Shown here piece by piece: positions 1-7,473 of a stretch of DNA of 38,660 nucleotides. The DNA is from Deltaproteobacteria bacterium (lineage in GTDB: Bacteria > Myxococcota > Myxococcia > SLRQ01). Position 1 is the first letter of the stretch. The number at the start of each line of letters is the position of its first letter. Location of the stretch: contig SLRQ01000050.1 in NCBI GenBank assembly GCA_007130885.1, positions 1 through 38,660 of the forward strand, written 5' to 3'. The notes under the pieces were generated by a model. That model ran no database searches, was not told the origin of the DNA, and was given only the letters and a program-made list of their open reading frames with translations. The position numbers were made by a program, and so were the translations under genes.

Positions 1-702
1 ATTGCCGTGGGTGTACTGCCGTTGTTGGTCATTGGAGCGGCCGCCGCGTTCTACTTCGTTGATCCGGACCGGGCACTGGAACTGGTAGGGTTGCATGACA
101 CGGTCTCCGAAGAGGCCCCCGAGGCGGCCTCCGCCGAGGAGCCGGCCGAGAGCGAGGCGACCGAGGAAGAAGCCGAAGTCGTTCAGGCCGGGGAAGAGCC
201 ATCCGAGGCTGATGAGGAGGAGAGCGATTCGGAGGAACCGACGGTTGCCGATGCGGAGAAGCCGGAGGAGCCGGAGCAGATCAAGGCAGAGGTTACCCCC
301 GCTGTAGCGAAGGCCGAAGCAGCTCCTGAACCCGAGGCGCCTAGACGCCCCACTTATAGCGGTTTGCTTCAACAGGCTCGCAGGGAAAGAAACAGGGGGA
401 ACATCGACCGGGCACTCGATCTATACACGCAAGCAGGCCAGATGCGGCCTAATAGTGCCGACGCCTACGCGGGACAAGGGTACTGCTACGTTGAGATGCG
501 TGCTTGGCACGCCGCCATTGCGTCTTTCGAACAGGCGTTGAAGAGGGACTCTCGGCATGGGGACTCTCTCATTGGAATGGCGGATGCCCAGCGCCTGGAC
601 GGCAACGCTGGAGAGGCGAAGAAGTACTATGAGAGGTACCTGGAGCTCTATCCAGAGGGCTCGAATGCAGCCGTTGCCAGGACCAACCTAGAAAGGCTTT
701 AG
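1..702 (+). CDS. TPR-repeat membrane protein, 5' end outside the window
   Basis: The reading frame is open from the first base, and the first visible residues (about 1-20) are a hydrophobic stretch rich in Val, Leu, Ala and Gly that looks like a membrane segment. The GTG at 7 lies inside that segment, so the gene very probably begins upstream of the window. A long Glu/Ala/Pro-rich acidic linker follows, covering roughly residues 35-115 of the visible part. The last ~115 residues form about three tetratricopeptide-like helix pairs, with features such as 'ADAYAGQGYCYVEMRAW' and 'YYERYLELYPEGSNA'. TPR modules mediate protein-protein contacts. A single-pass protein with an extracytoplasmic or periplasmic TPR domain is the likely arrangement, but topology and partner are unknown. 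No specific function is assigned. Confidence 0.8.
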   Translation: MAVGVLPLLVIGAAAAFYFVDPDRALELVGLHDTVSEEAPEAASAEEPAESEATEEEAEVVQAGEEPSEADEEESDSEEPTVADAEKPEEPEQIKAEVTPAVAKAEAAPEPEAPRRPTYSGLLQQARRERNRGNIDRALDLYTQAGQMRPNSADAYAGQGYCYVEMRAWHAAIASFEQALKRDSRHGDSLIGMADAQRLDGNAGEAKKYYERYLELYPEGSNAAVARTNLERL

Positions 703-732
703 AGCCGTCCCTGCACTCGAGGGCGGGAGCTC

Positions 733-751
733 CTTCCCATGGCTTGGGAAG
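733..751. terminator. Small hairpin downstream of the TPR gene (possible weak terminator)
   Basis: CTTCCCA at 733-739 is perfectly complementary to TGGGAAG at 745-751, with a 5-nt loop. It lies 31 bp after the TPR stop codon and 83 bp before the zinc-ribbon start. No T-run follows, so intrinsic termination is only a possibility. I see nothing else in the 131-bp gap 703-833 except the ribosome binding site of the next gene. Confidence 0.3.
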
Positions 752-833
752 CCACCTGCCCTATGTTTTCGGTAGACCAACCGTGTCGATCCGGCACGAG
801 CGGTCGGGGTAATACCGTGTAGGAGTTGCATGG

Positions 834-1148
834 ATGGACGAGGAGCTTCGCCCCAGTATTGCCGAGCAGGAGTACTTCCTTCGGGAGGACGTCGAAAAGC
901 TGCGACTTTTGGCTCTCAAGCGCCAAAAACGCATGGCTAGGGCCGAAAAAGAGGAGCTGCGCCGCCTTCACTGGATGAGGTGCCCCAAATGCGGTGACGA
1001 GCTTCATCCGGTGGATTTTCGGAACATCAAGATAGCCAGGTGTTTCTCATGTCACGGAACCTGGCTCGACGAGGGTGAGCTCGAGAAGATGGCCGGGAGT
1101 AACGGGCACAAGGTCGTGGACGCCGTCTTGAATATCTTTCGCGGATGA
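834..1148 (+). CDS. Small zinc-ribbon protein, TFIIB-type zinc finger family
   Basis: This 104-residue protein has a charged, probably helical N-terminal half (residues 10-47) and a C-terminal zinc ribbon. The four metal ligands are C50-x2-C53 and C70-x2-C73, followed by 'HGTWLDEGELE', the signature of the zf-TFIIB family (PF13453). In that family the domain binds structural zinc; a biochemical role is not established. The ATG at 834 is supported by AGGAG at 821-825 with 8-nt spacing. The gene ends 9 bp before the end of the convergent pseudouridine synthase gene. Confidence 0.82.
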   Translation: MDEELRPSIAEQEYFLREDVEKLRLLALKRQKRMARAEKEELRRLHWMRCPKCGDELHPVDFRNIKIARCFSCHGTWLDEGELEKMAGSNGHKVVDAVLNIFRG

Positions 1149-1157
1149 TGCCGGTAA

Positions 1158-2111
1158 TCATCGGGCCCCGACGACCATGTCGGCTACCTCTTCTCCCCGG
1201 CGGCTCTCGACTGTAACCCACTCGTTGGTTGAGGGGTGCCGGAGACCGAGCCGGCAAGCGTGTAGGCCCAGGCGCGGGGCAGGTACTCCTCCAGACCGCG
1301 CATCTCCCATGACTGGGTGTCCAAGCCAGGCTAGGTGGACTCTTACCTGATGCGTGACGCCTGTCTCGAGTGTCACGTCGAGCAGGGTGGAGCGGTCCGC
1401 CGCGGCTCTGACTTTCCATTTCGTGCGCGCCGGCCAAGCTCGTATGTTCGCGGGAGGGTTCGCTATCATGCGCCGTTTTGATTGTCGCCCGATCCTGACG
1501 TCTATGGTTCCATAACCCTCGAGAACGCCTCCTACGGCGGCAACGTAACGCTTGTCGATCGAGTGTTCGCGGAACTGGCGGCGAATCGCCTGGAAAGCCT
1601 CGTTCGTCCGCGCGAACAGCAGGAGACCCGAAGTATCGACGTCCAATCGATGGCACAGACCAGGTGCGTCGGGATGATCTCCTACGCCATGCATATCCGG
1701 AAGCATGCGCAGAAGAATCTCCGCTACGGAGCCGCCTTCGCCGGGATCTCGCGGGTGCGACGGAACTCCGGCGGGTTTCTCCGCTACCACGATGGTGCTG
1801 TCTTGGTAGACGACCTCGATGCCAAGATTATCCGGCTCCGGTTCAGGGGCCGGGCTCCAAGCGCCGGAATCCGGCAGATCGAGCATTCTCACGTGTGCTT
1901 CCGGGATGGCCGAATCCGATCCTCGGGCCGCCCTCCCGTCTTGAAGGATCCGTCCTTCTTTGAAGGCTGCTTTCAATCTGCGGCGCGATACCCCGGAAAG
2001 TAGCCGTGACAAGGTCGCGTCTAATCGTCCCGCCGACTCGGGCGGGAGGATTAAGGTGCGCTCATGTTTGGTACTTGCTCGACTCGAGGGCGCTTTCAAG
2101 CGTGGACACAT
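1158..2111 (-). CDS. RluA-family RNA pseudouridine synthase
   Basis: The protein would isomerise specific uridines in rRNA or tRNA to pseudouridine in the cytoplasm. Residue numbers assume a start at 2111. The N-terminal part resembles an S4 RNA-binding domain ('RLDATLSRLLSG' and 'SRRRLKAAFKEGRI'). The catalytic motif 'HRLDVDTSGLLLFA' carries the presumed nucleophilic Asp at D157. The later motif 'TGVTHQVRVHLAWLGHPVMGD' is also typical of RluA, RluC and RluD. The target uridine cannot be read from sequence. The start is uncertain: the S4 domain begins just after the stop of the upstream response regulator, so the start must overlap that gene. ATG at 2111 and TTG at 2099 are both in frame, and the overlap suggests translational coupling. 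Confidence 0.85.
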   Translation of the reverse strand: MCPRLKAPSSRASTKHERTLILPPESAGRLDATLSRLLSGVSRRRLKAAFKEGRILQDGRAARGSDSAIPEAHVRMLDLPDSGAWSPAPEPEPDNLGIEVVYQDSTIVVAEKPAGVPSHPRDPGEGGSVAEILLRMLPDMHGVGDHPDAPGLCHRLDVDTSGLLLFARTNEAFQAIRRQFREHSIDKRYVAAVGGVLEGYGTIDVRIGRQSKRRMIANPPANIRAWPARTKWKVRAAADRSTLLDVTLETGVTHQVRVHLAWLGHPVMGDARSGGVPAPRLGLHACRLGLRHPSTNEWVTVESRRGEEVADMVVGAR

Positions 2112-2445
2112 CGAAAGGCTTTTCCAGACAGTAATTCGGTACCTTCTCGAGGAACCTCGATGTACTTTCATCGAAGCTCCCACCGGTCATGAACACGACC
2201 TTCTGCTCCATGCCAGGCCACCGTCTGGCTACGCGCTCATAGAGAGCTACTCCGGATTCTCCGGGCATGTTCACGTCACATACGATGGCATGAAAGCCGG
2301 GGTCCCTTTCAAGGCGGTGGAACGCCCGAAGGGCGCTGGTTTCGAACACGATCTCGTAGCGATCGCTCATGGCGCGCGCAAGGGTCAGCCCCAGTGTCCG
2401 TTCATCGTCTATCAGCAGAACACGCATTGGCAGGTCATCCCTCAT
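2062..2445 (-). CDS. Single-domain response regulator (CheY-like receiver)
   Basis: This is a lone receiver domain of about 121-127 residues. Numbered from the ATG at 2427 it has the acidic pair D7/D8, phospho-acceptor D51 in 'VCDVNMPGESG', a Thr in 'VFMTGG' and the conserved Lys in 'LEKPF'. There is no output domain, so it probably signals by protein contact or phosphotransfer. ATG codons at 2445 and 2427 are both plausible; GAGGGA lies at a workable distance from the second. No histidine kinase gene is nearby. Its 3' end overlaps the start of the pseudouridine synthase gene. The link between the two functions is unclear and may only reflect operon packing. Confidence 0.85.
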   Translation of the reverse strand: MRDDLPMRVLLIDDERTLGLTLARAMSDRYEIVFETSALRAFHRLERDPGFHAIVCDVNMPGESGVALYERVARRWPGMEQKVVFMTGGSFDESTSRFLEKVPNYCLEKPFDVSTLESALESSKYQT

Positions 2446-2578
2446 CGAGGCCGTGGATTGGAATGGCCGTTTCCCCCAACCCCTCTCGATTACGCTCTTC
2501 ATTACACGGTGCGCCGTCCCCCACCGTGCCCAATCAACGCCTACATTAATAGCACAAACTTGGAGTGGCTGCCACGGT

Positions 2579-4810
2579 TCAAGCTTTCCACATCCCAAGC
2601 CTTTGAGAACGTTCGGGGATTCGGAGCGTCAAGTGTCCATAACGCGGTAGCCGTTCTATTTCCACGTGTTCCGACATATTCCTGACCGTAATCAAGACGA
2701 CCTCGCCAGGAGGTAGACCCAGCGGCTCGAAAGGCAAGGCCATCTCTACGATGTCGCCATAGCAATAGCGTCCGATATCGATCCCGCCCGCGCTCGACTC
2801 CGAGCTCGAAGCGCTGGCATGCCCCGTTCCTCGGCGCAAGGACACCAATATGTCCAACTCTCTATCGCCACAGACGAGCTGGACGGAAAGCTCTCCCAAG
2901 TAGTGTTTGCCGCGGGCTTCGGGGGATGGATCCAGACGGAGGTACATCTCGGTTTGATCGCAGCCATAGTAAAGAGCCGTGAACATCGACGAGGAGCGGT
3001 ACATTTTTCCTAGGTTCCTACCTGGTCTGTAGACTCCCGCACCTTGCCAGTCCACGTAAGGAGCGGCTTCGCCGTCGATGAGTGGAGTTATGAGACTCCA
3101 AGGCTCCTGTAGCGGAACCAATGCTTGCCCCTTGGCCGCCGCCGGGGAGATGGCTCTGCGCAGAGGTTGAGGCGTTGCTTCCCCCGTAAGCTCGTAGATT
3201 TTCAGCAACCGTGCGCGGAACAAGGCGTCGAAAGCTTCGGGGGTCTCGGTTACGAAATCGTCTCCGTACCACCATGTCCAATCCGAGCCTTCGGCCGCTA
3301 GGAGATGATTTAGTGCCTCCTCACGGTTCTCCGGTGCCATCGAGGCACCGCGCGCGTCGAGCAGGCGGCCGGCCTGATCGATCAGTTTCCAAGCTTTGTT
3401 TCTTTCCGGGCATCCAATCCACGCTTTGAAGCTCGCGTTCACCCATGAGCCGGCATGCAGACGACGGATGCATGCCCGGGGAGTGTGGTCGGCGAGCCAC
3501 TTGGATGGGGTAGTTGTTCTTATCGTGACGCCGTGATGGTCCGCCGAGGCAAGCTCTCTGAAGAGTGCTTCCAGGAAGGGGCGCCCACTGTCGGGGTAAT
3601 GCTCCCACGGACCTTCGCTATTCAGGGCAAGAGTTACGATACTCTCGGAGGGGCCATTGTCCCTGGAGCGCTGATGGCGATCCGCCGCGGTGGCAAGGCG
3701 CTTGATCATATCCTTGGCCGCCTTGGCTGGTGGATTTCTCGAGTAGCTGAAGCCCACGAGGTCGGACAGCGCTTTGTCCCGAAAAAAAAGTGCTACTTTC
3801 GCCGAGTCGGCCGATACCTCCCACACGTCCAGATGAGCCCCTGTCTCTTGCGCCTGTTTGTTTGCGATAATGCTGTGCCGGAGTACGACCTCGTCGCTGA
3901 CCATCCAAGAAAACCCGGCTTGTGCCGCCAGTATGGCCGACTGGTGGGACACGGAACCTTCGGAGGGCAGGAGTCCGGCCGGCGATACCCCGAAGTGCCG
4001 CTCATGAGACTCGATTGCTCTTTCAAGCTGCAGGACGGCATCTTGACTTCTGCGGCACCGCGGCGGAAGCCGAGCCTCGGGGTCCGCCTCGCGAGCAGAG
4101 TCCGTGTCAATCAACAGGGGCAGGATCGGCTGGAAGTAAGGGCTGGTACAAAGCTCTACCTGGCCTCTAGTCGCGAGCGCCCGCCATCTTGGCAGGACCT
4201 GGCAGACGAGGTGCTCTTGAAGGTCCAGTAGGAGCACTTTCTCTATCTCGGTGAAGCCTCTTCCTTTTCGCAGGAGGTTTTGAACCAGCGGATGAGTGGC
4301 TCGCGCCATCGAGCCCATCCAAACCAGGTTGAACAATACTTGGAGGTCACACAGCTCGCTCTCGGTGAATGTCTTCGCCACTCGATCGAGATCCAGGCTC
4401 TTGAGATTGCGCCCACGCTTGTGGAGCAGGCTCCAGTAGCGGGGCAAGGGGCGAACGTTTCTCTCCCAGTCGGTCATGAAGAAGCCGGCGAGTATCTCCA
4501 TCTTGTCGAGGTGTGAGAGATCTTCGGCTGGTCTCCGGGAAAGATCCAAGTAGCGATCTCCGCATCGAAGATGAGCCAGATCGTCGATTTGATCGGCCAG
4601 CACGGGAGAGATGCTCACAGTGGCCCTGATATGAGGGTGGCGTTCGAGGAGCCATGCGACGTCCGAGTAAGCGCGGCAGCAGTGAAGCCGCACCCACGGC
4701 AGCACCATGTCCCCCACACCGGTGGGGTCGCGGTAATCAGGCTGGTGCATGTGCCAAATCAATGCCAGCGAGACACGTGTGTTCGTGGAGTCGCGTTCAG
4801 CCGCAGACAT
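2579..4810 (-). CDS. Glycoside hydrolase family 57 (amylase/amylopullulanase-like), possibly acid/base-deficient
   Basis: This 743-residue protein begins with 'ALIWHMHQPDY' (H20, H22), the first conserved region of GH57. A block with 'LLPSEGSVSHQSA' (E284) fits the nucleophile region, followed by 'WMVSDEVVL'. The region that in amylopullulanase-type members reads about DGENPWEHY is here 'NSEGPWEHY', with Asn397 at the position of the expected catalytic Asp; the codon is AAT. The last ~170 residues match the accessory C-terminal domain of such proteins ('IDGEAAPYVDWQGAGVYRP'). The family acts on alpha-glucans. The ATG at 4810 is chosen because AGGAG precedes it at good spacing; the start overlaps the end of the adenosine deaminase gene by 14 bp. 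No signal peptide is visible, so a cytoplasmic, glycogen-related role is likely. Confidence 0.85.
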   Translation of the reverse strand: MSAAERDSTNTRVSLALIWHMHQPDYRDPTGVGDMVLPWVRLHCCRAYSDVAWLLERHPHIRATVSISPVLADQIDDLAHLRCGDRYLDLSRRPAEDLSHLDKMEILAGFFMTDWERNVRPLPRYWSLLHKRGRNLKSLDLDRVAKTFTESELCDLQVLFNLVWMGSMARATHPLVQNLLRKGRGFTEIEKVLLLDLQEHLVCQVLPRWRALATRGQVELCTSPYFQPILPLLIDTDSAREADPEARLPPRCRRSQDAVLQLERAIESHERHFGVSPAGLLPSEGSVSHQSAILAAQAGFSWMVSDEVVLRHSIIANKQAQETGAHLDVWEVSADSAKVALFFRDKALSDLVGFSYSRNPPAKAAKDMIKRLATAADRHQRSRDNGPSESIVTLALNSEGPWEHYPDSGRPFLEALFRELASADHHGVTIRTTTPSKWLADHTPRACIRRLHAGSWVNASFKAWIGCPERNKAWKLIDQAGRLLDARGASMAPENREEALNHLLAAEGSDWTWWYGDDFVTETPEAFDALFRARLLKIYELTGEATPQPLRRAISPAAAKGQALVPLQEPWSLITPLIDGEAAPYVDWQGAGVYRPGRNLGKMYRSSSMFTALYYGCDQTEMYLRLDPSPEARGKHYLGELSVQLVCGDRELDILVSLRRGTGHASASSSESSAGGIDIGRYCYGDIVEMALPFEPLGLPPGEVVLITVRNMSEHVEIERLPRYGHLTLRIPERSQRLGMWKA

Positions 4811-5885
4811 CACTGATCTCCTGTGACGCCTGGCGAAGGAGCGCTTTGCGCTCATGGAAAGGCAGAAACGCGCTCTTGAACCCCGCCATCAGTACTCGAA
4901 TGATGTCTTGCAGATCGAGGCCGAGGTGCTCGTGAGCAAGAAGGATCTCGTTGGTGCAGGTGGTGTTCGTGATGAGGCGGTTGTCCGTGTTGAGAGTGAC
5001 TCTTAGGCCATAGTCCAAATAGAACGGAAGCGGGTGCTCCTTTAGGCTGCCTACCGCCCTCGTCTGTACGTTGGATTGCAGACAAATCTCCATTGGTACG
5101 CGGTGGTCCGCGAAGTAGTTGAGGAGATCTCCGTCCTCGCGTAGCCTCGTCCCGTGACCGATGCGATGTGCTCCGCAGTTGTGAATGGCCTGCTGAATGG
5201 ACTCCGGGCCGTAGGCTTCGCCTGCATGAGCGGTGCAGTTGACATTGTTCTTTCGGATTAGCTGGAAGGCCGCCAAGTGGTCCTTGGCGGGGTAATTGTA
5301 TTCGGCACCAGCCAAGTCAAAACCGATTACGCCCTGATTCTTGTAGGCTACAGCCAGCTCCGCCAACACCAACGACGATCCGGCGCTTATGTTTCTCACG
5401 CCGCAGAGGATCACGCCGCTGCGAATTCCCGAGTCGCGTTCCGCGCTCTTCAGGCCCGATACCACCGCTTCGACTATCGTGGTGAGGCGAAGGCCCTCTC
5501 TTTGATGAAGAATGGGTGCGTAACGAACCTCTAGCCAACGTACGTTTTCGGTGGCGCAGTCCATGGCCAGCTCGTATGCGGCTCGCTCGAGAGCCTCCGC
5601 TCGTTGGAGCACGCTCAAGGTGACCTTGAAAGCTTCGAGATATTGCTCCAGATCGGCGCAAACTTCCCCCATGTGTATGGCCCGAGCCAACCCCTCGGGG
5701 GTATCCGCCGGCAACCTTATCCCCTGCCGTTCCGCTTCTTCGAGCACCGTCGAGAGGCGAAGAGATCCGTCAAGGTGACAGTGCAAATCGGTCTTCGGAA
5801 GCTTCTTGATTAGGTCCCGCTCGATCTTGCGGTTGGGATCCCGAGGCGGCGGAGGGGGGGTCTGGGTATGACCTTCAACGGACAT
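4797..5885 (-). CDS. add: Adenosine deaminase
   Basis: This enzyme hydrolyses adenosine or deoxyadenosine to inosine and ammonia in purine salvage. The 362-residue protein has the full set of family motifs: zinc ligands H35 and H37 in 'DLHCHLDGS', 'HAGEAYGPESI' with H220 and the catalytic Glu223, 'HRIGHGTRL' (H240, H244), and 'LNTDNRL' with D301. 'SNVQTRAV' is also typical of the group. The Pro-rich N-terminal ~20 residues are variable. GGAG sits a few bases upstream of the ATG at 5885. It is the first gene of a minus-strand pair with the GH57 gene, whose ribosome binding site lies inside its 3' end, so the two are probably co-translated although their pathways differ. All active-site positions are intact. 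Confidence 0.93.
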   Translation of the reverse strand: MSVEGHTQTPPPPPRDPNRKIERDLIKKLPKTDLHCHLDGSLRLSTVLEEAERQGIRLPADTPEGLARAIHMGEVCADLEQYLEAFKVTLSVLQRAEALERAAYELAMDCATENVRWLEVRYAPILHQREGLRLTTIVEAVVSGLKSAERDSGIRSGVILCGVRNISAGSSLVLAELAVAYKNQGVIGFDLAGAEYNYPAKDHLAAFQLIRKNNVNCTAHAGEAYGPESIQQAIHNCGAHRIGHGTRLREDGDLLNYFADHRVPMEICLQSNVQTRAVGSLKEHPLPFYLDYGLRVTLNTDNRLITNTTCTNEILLAHEHLGLDLQDIIRVLMAGFKSAFLPFHERKALLRQASQEISDVCG

Positions 5886-6022
5886 GAGACTCCATTCTAT
5901 GGGGAGCGCAGCCTAATTGGGAGGAGGCTATCGCTGATCCCGTCTCGGCGAGGCCGCTTTTCGGTTCTTTCAGTGGAGCTAGCTTCGTGCGTTCGGAAAT
6001 GCCTGGTGTAGTCTAAAGGACG
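5886..6022. promoter_or_regulatory. Divergent intergenic region between adenosine deaminase and the TatD-like gene
   Basis: This 137-bp stretch separates two divergently read genes, so promoters for both are expected here. I can point to GGAG just upstream of the deaminase start and AAAGGA just upstream of the TatD-like start. I could not identify convincing -35/-10 pairs by eye. Confidence 0.45.
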
Positions 6023-6796
6023 ATGCGAGGTGAACAGGCCATATTCGATGCAAATGCCAGGGTCGACGGTTTGAGCCCCATGGAGCTGGACAATCTGGCT
6101 TTTTTTGGTGTTCAGGCGCTGGTTTCTCCCGTCCATGATGGCTTTCCCGGAACTAACGCGGGTAACATCGAGGCCTATTGGAACTATTTGGTTGACGAGG
6201 TGGTGCCTCGTGTCAGGGGAGCGGGCATCTCGGGCTACATTGCCGTTGGAATTCCTCCAAGAAAGATCCCCTGGCAAGGCCTCGAGCGGTTGCTGACGAG
6301 AATGCCCAACTGGCTCGGGCTGCCCGAGGTAGTCGCGGTTGGTGGTGTGGGCCTGCACGACGGCACCGAGTGGGAGGAGGATGTGCTCTTGCGTCAGGCG
6401 GTCCTTGCAAGGGATCTGCGGGTTCCTCTTATCGTGACGATGCCTTCTCGTGGAGGTGGCCCCCTACTGCGCAGAAAATTGGCGCTCATGCGCAAGTGCG
6501 AAATGCCGGAGGGAATGGTCCTATTCACTGGAGTAACCTGCCCCGATGCCTCCGCGGTACGGTCTTGTGGATACCGGGTCGCCATGGGCGCGATGAGTGC
6601 CCGCGATGCATCCTTGATGGTCGCACGGTTTGGACCCGAAGGATTGCTTCTCTCGAGCGATCTTGGGCACGAACGCCCCGATCCGATCGTGCCGGCAAGG
6701 ATGGTGGCGGCAATGGAGGCGGAGGGACTTTCGCGGGGTGTGATTCGCCGGGTGGTATTCGAGAACGCGGCTTCCTTTTTCGGGAAGAGCATTTGA
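6023..6796 (+). CDS. TatD-like TIM-barrel protein with degenerate metal site (probable pseudoenzyme)
   Basis: The 257-residue protein follows the order of the TatD-related metal-dependent hydrolase fold (COG1099-like): a first strand ending in the metal motif, 'NAGNIEAYWNYL', 'IAVGIPPRKIPW', 'VVAVGGVGLHDGTEWEE', 'RDLRVPLIVTMPSRGG' and 'LLLSSDLGHERP'. The usual ligands are mostly missing. The first motif, normally D-x-H-x-H, is D9-A-N-A-R13. The usual His-Thr-Pro is T139-M-P141. The usual Asp-His after strand five is 'FTGVT'. Only the last Asp (D213) remains. The frame is intact and conserved in length, so this looks like a retained non-catalytic protein rather than decay. AAAGGA precedes the ATG at short spacing; ATG at 6080 is an alternative. 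It reads toward the dcw cluster but is 234 bp away. Confidence 0.72.
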   Translation: MRGEQAIFDANARVDGLSPMELDNLAFFGVQALVSPVHDGFPGTNAGNIEAYWNYLVDEVVPRVRGAGISGYIAVGIPPRKIPWQGLERLLTRMPNWLGLPEVVAVGGVGLHDGTEWEEDVLLRQAVLARDLRVPLIVTMPSRGGGPLLRRKLALMRKCEMPEGMVLFTGVTCPDASAVRSCGYRVAMGAMSARDASLMVARFGPEGLLLSSDLGHERPDPIVPARMVAAMEAEGLSRGVIRRVVFENAASFFGKSI

Positions 6797-6850
6797 CTCG
6801 AGTTACGGCTTTTACGTGACCGCAATATGTTGAGGTGCCGGTTCGGGCTG

Positions 6851-6901
6851 CATACCCGTGATGGTATGTGCCTCATAAAAGGCATTTAAGGTTACGTAAC
6901 C
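6851..6901. promoter_or_regulatory. Cluster of three inverted repeats upstream of mraZ
   Basis: Three dyads lie within 51 bp. CATACC (6851-6856) pairs with GGTATG (6863-6868) across 6 nt. TGCCT (6869-6873) pairs with AGGCA (6880-6884) across 6 nt and is followed by TTT. GGTTACGTAACC (6890-6901) is a perfect 12-bp palindrome. A related half site, TTTTACGTGACC, occurs at about 6810. They may be a weak terminator for the upstream gene plus an operator or promoter element for the dcw operon. No clear sigma-70 pair was found. Confidence 0.4.
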
Positions 6902-6949
6902 GAGGAAAAAACCTTGCGCCCTTCGTCAGGATAGTCCACGATTGGCGAA

Positions 6950-6965
6950 GTGGTAGAAGGTGGGA
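6950..6965 (+). promoter_or_regulatory. Possible MraZ-binding repeats in the mraZ leader
   Basis: GTGGT at 6950-6954 and GTGGG at 6960-6964 are direct repeats with a 10-bp period. MraZ is known to autoregulate the dcw operon through GTGGG-like repeats of that period upstream of mraZ. Only two repeats are convincing here (a third, TTGGC at 6942, is out of phase), so this is a tentative operator. Confidence 0.35.
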
Positions 6966-7030
6966 ACCGGTGTCACCAGTGTGTCAGAGGCGGCAAGATC
7001 AAACCCAAAGCCTGACCAAGTAGGCCAAGG

Positions 7031-7468
7031 ATGTTTCTAGGACAGTTCGCGCACAACATAGACGTCAAGAGCCGCACGAGTCTTCCCGCACGCTTTAGGG
7101 AGATCCTCGACGCTCGAGGGACGGAACGTCTAGTCATAACGGCGGACGTGGAGCCTTGCCTACTCTTGTACCCACAGGACCAGTGGCAGGCGTTTCTGGA
7201 CAAGCTGCTGGCGTTGCCTCGCATGGATCACCGAGTGAAGCTGGTGAAGCGCTTATTTGTCGGCAATGCTCACGTGATTGGATGTGACAGCGCCGGCCGA
7301 ATTCTCATTCCCACGTCGCTGAAGAAGCACGCCGGCCTGGAGAAGGAAGCAATATTCACCGGCCAGGTCGAGCATATCGAGATTTGGAATCCGGAGCGGT
7401 GGCGCGAGGCATGCGATGAGACCTCGGCCGACGAGCTTCGTCAGGCACTCGATGAGCTAGGAATTTAA
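7031..7468 (+). CDS. mraZ: Transcriptional regulator MraZ
   Basis: MraZ is a DNA-binding ring-forming regulator built from two AbrB-like halves, and the usual first gene of the dcw cluster. The 145-residue length is typical. Each half has its D-x-x-x-R motif: 'NIDVKSRTSLP' near residue 11 and 'GCDSAGRILIP' near residue 86. The start 'MFLGQFAHNID' is the usual N-terminus of the family. A purine-rich TAGGCCAAGG immediately precedes the ATG. rsmH follows after 5 bp. MraZ probably represses its own operon, consistent with the candidate repeats at 6950-6965. Confidence 0.95.
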   Translation: MFLGQFAHNIDVKSRTSLPARFREILDARGTERLVITADVEPCLLLYPQDQWQAFLDKLLALPRMDHRVKLVKRLFVGNAHVIGCDSAGRILIPTSLKKHAGLEKEAIFTGQVEHIEIWNPERWREACDETSADELRQALDELGI

Positions 7469-7473
7469 GTATC

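Noticed and set aside
1960..2685. 241-codon plus-strand frame across the response regulator
   Set aside because: Antisense to the receiver domain and to parts of its neighbours; no recognisable protein.
3455..4231. 258-codon plus-strand frame opposite the GH57 gene
   Set aside because: It lies entirely antisense to a clear GH57 coding region, shows no recognisable domain, and is explained by the GC-rich codon pattern of the real gene.
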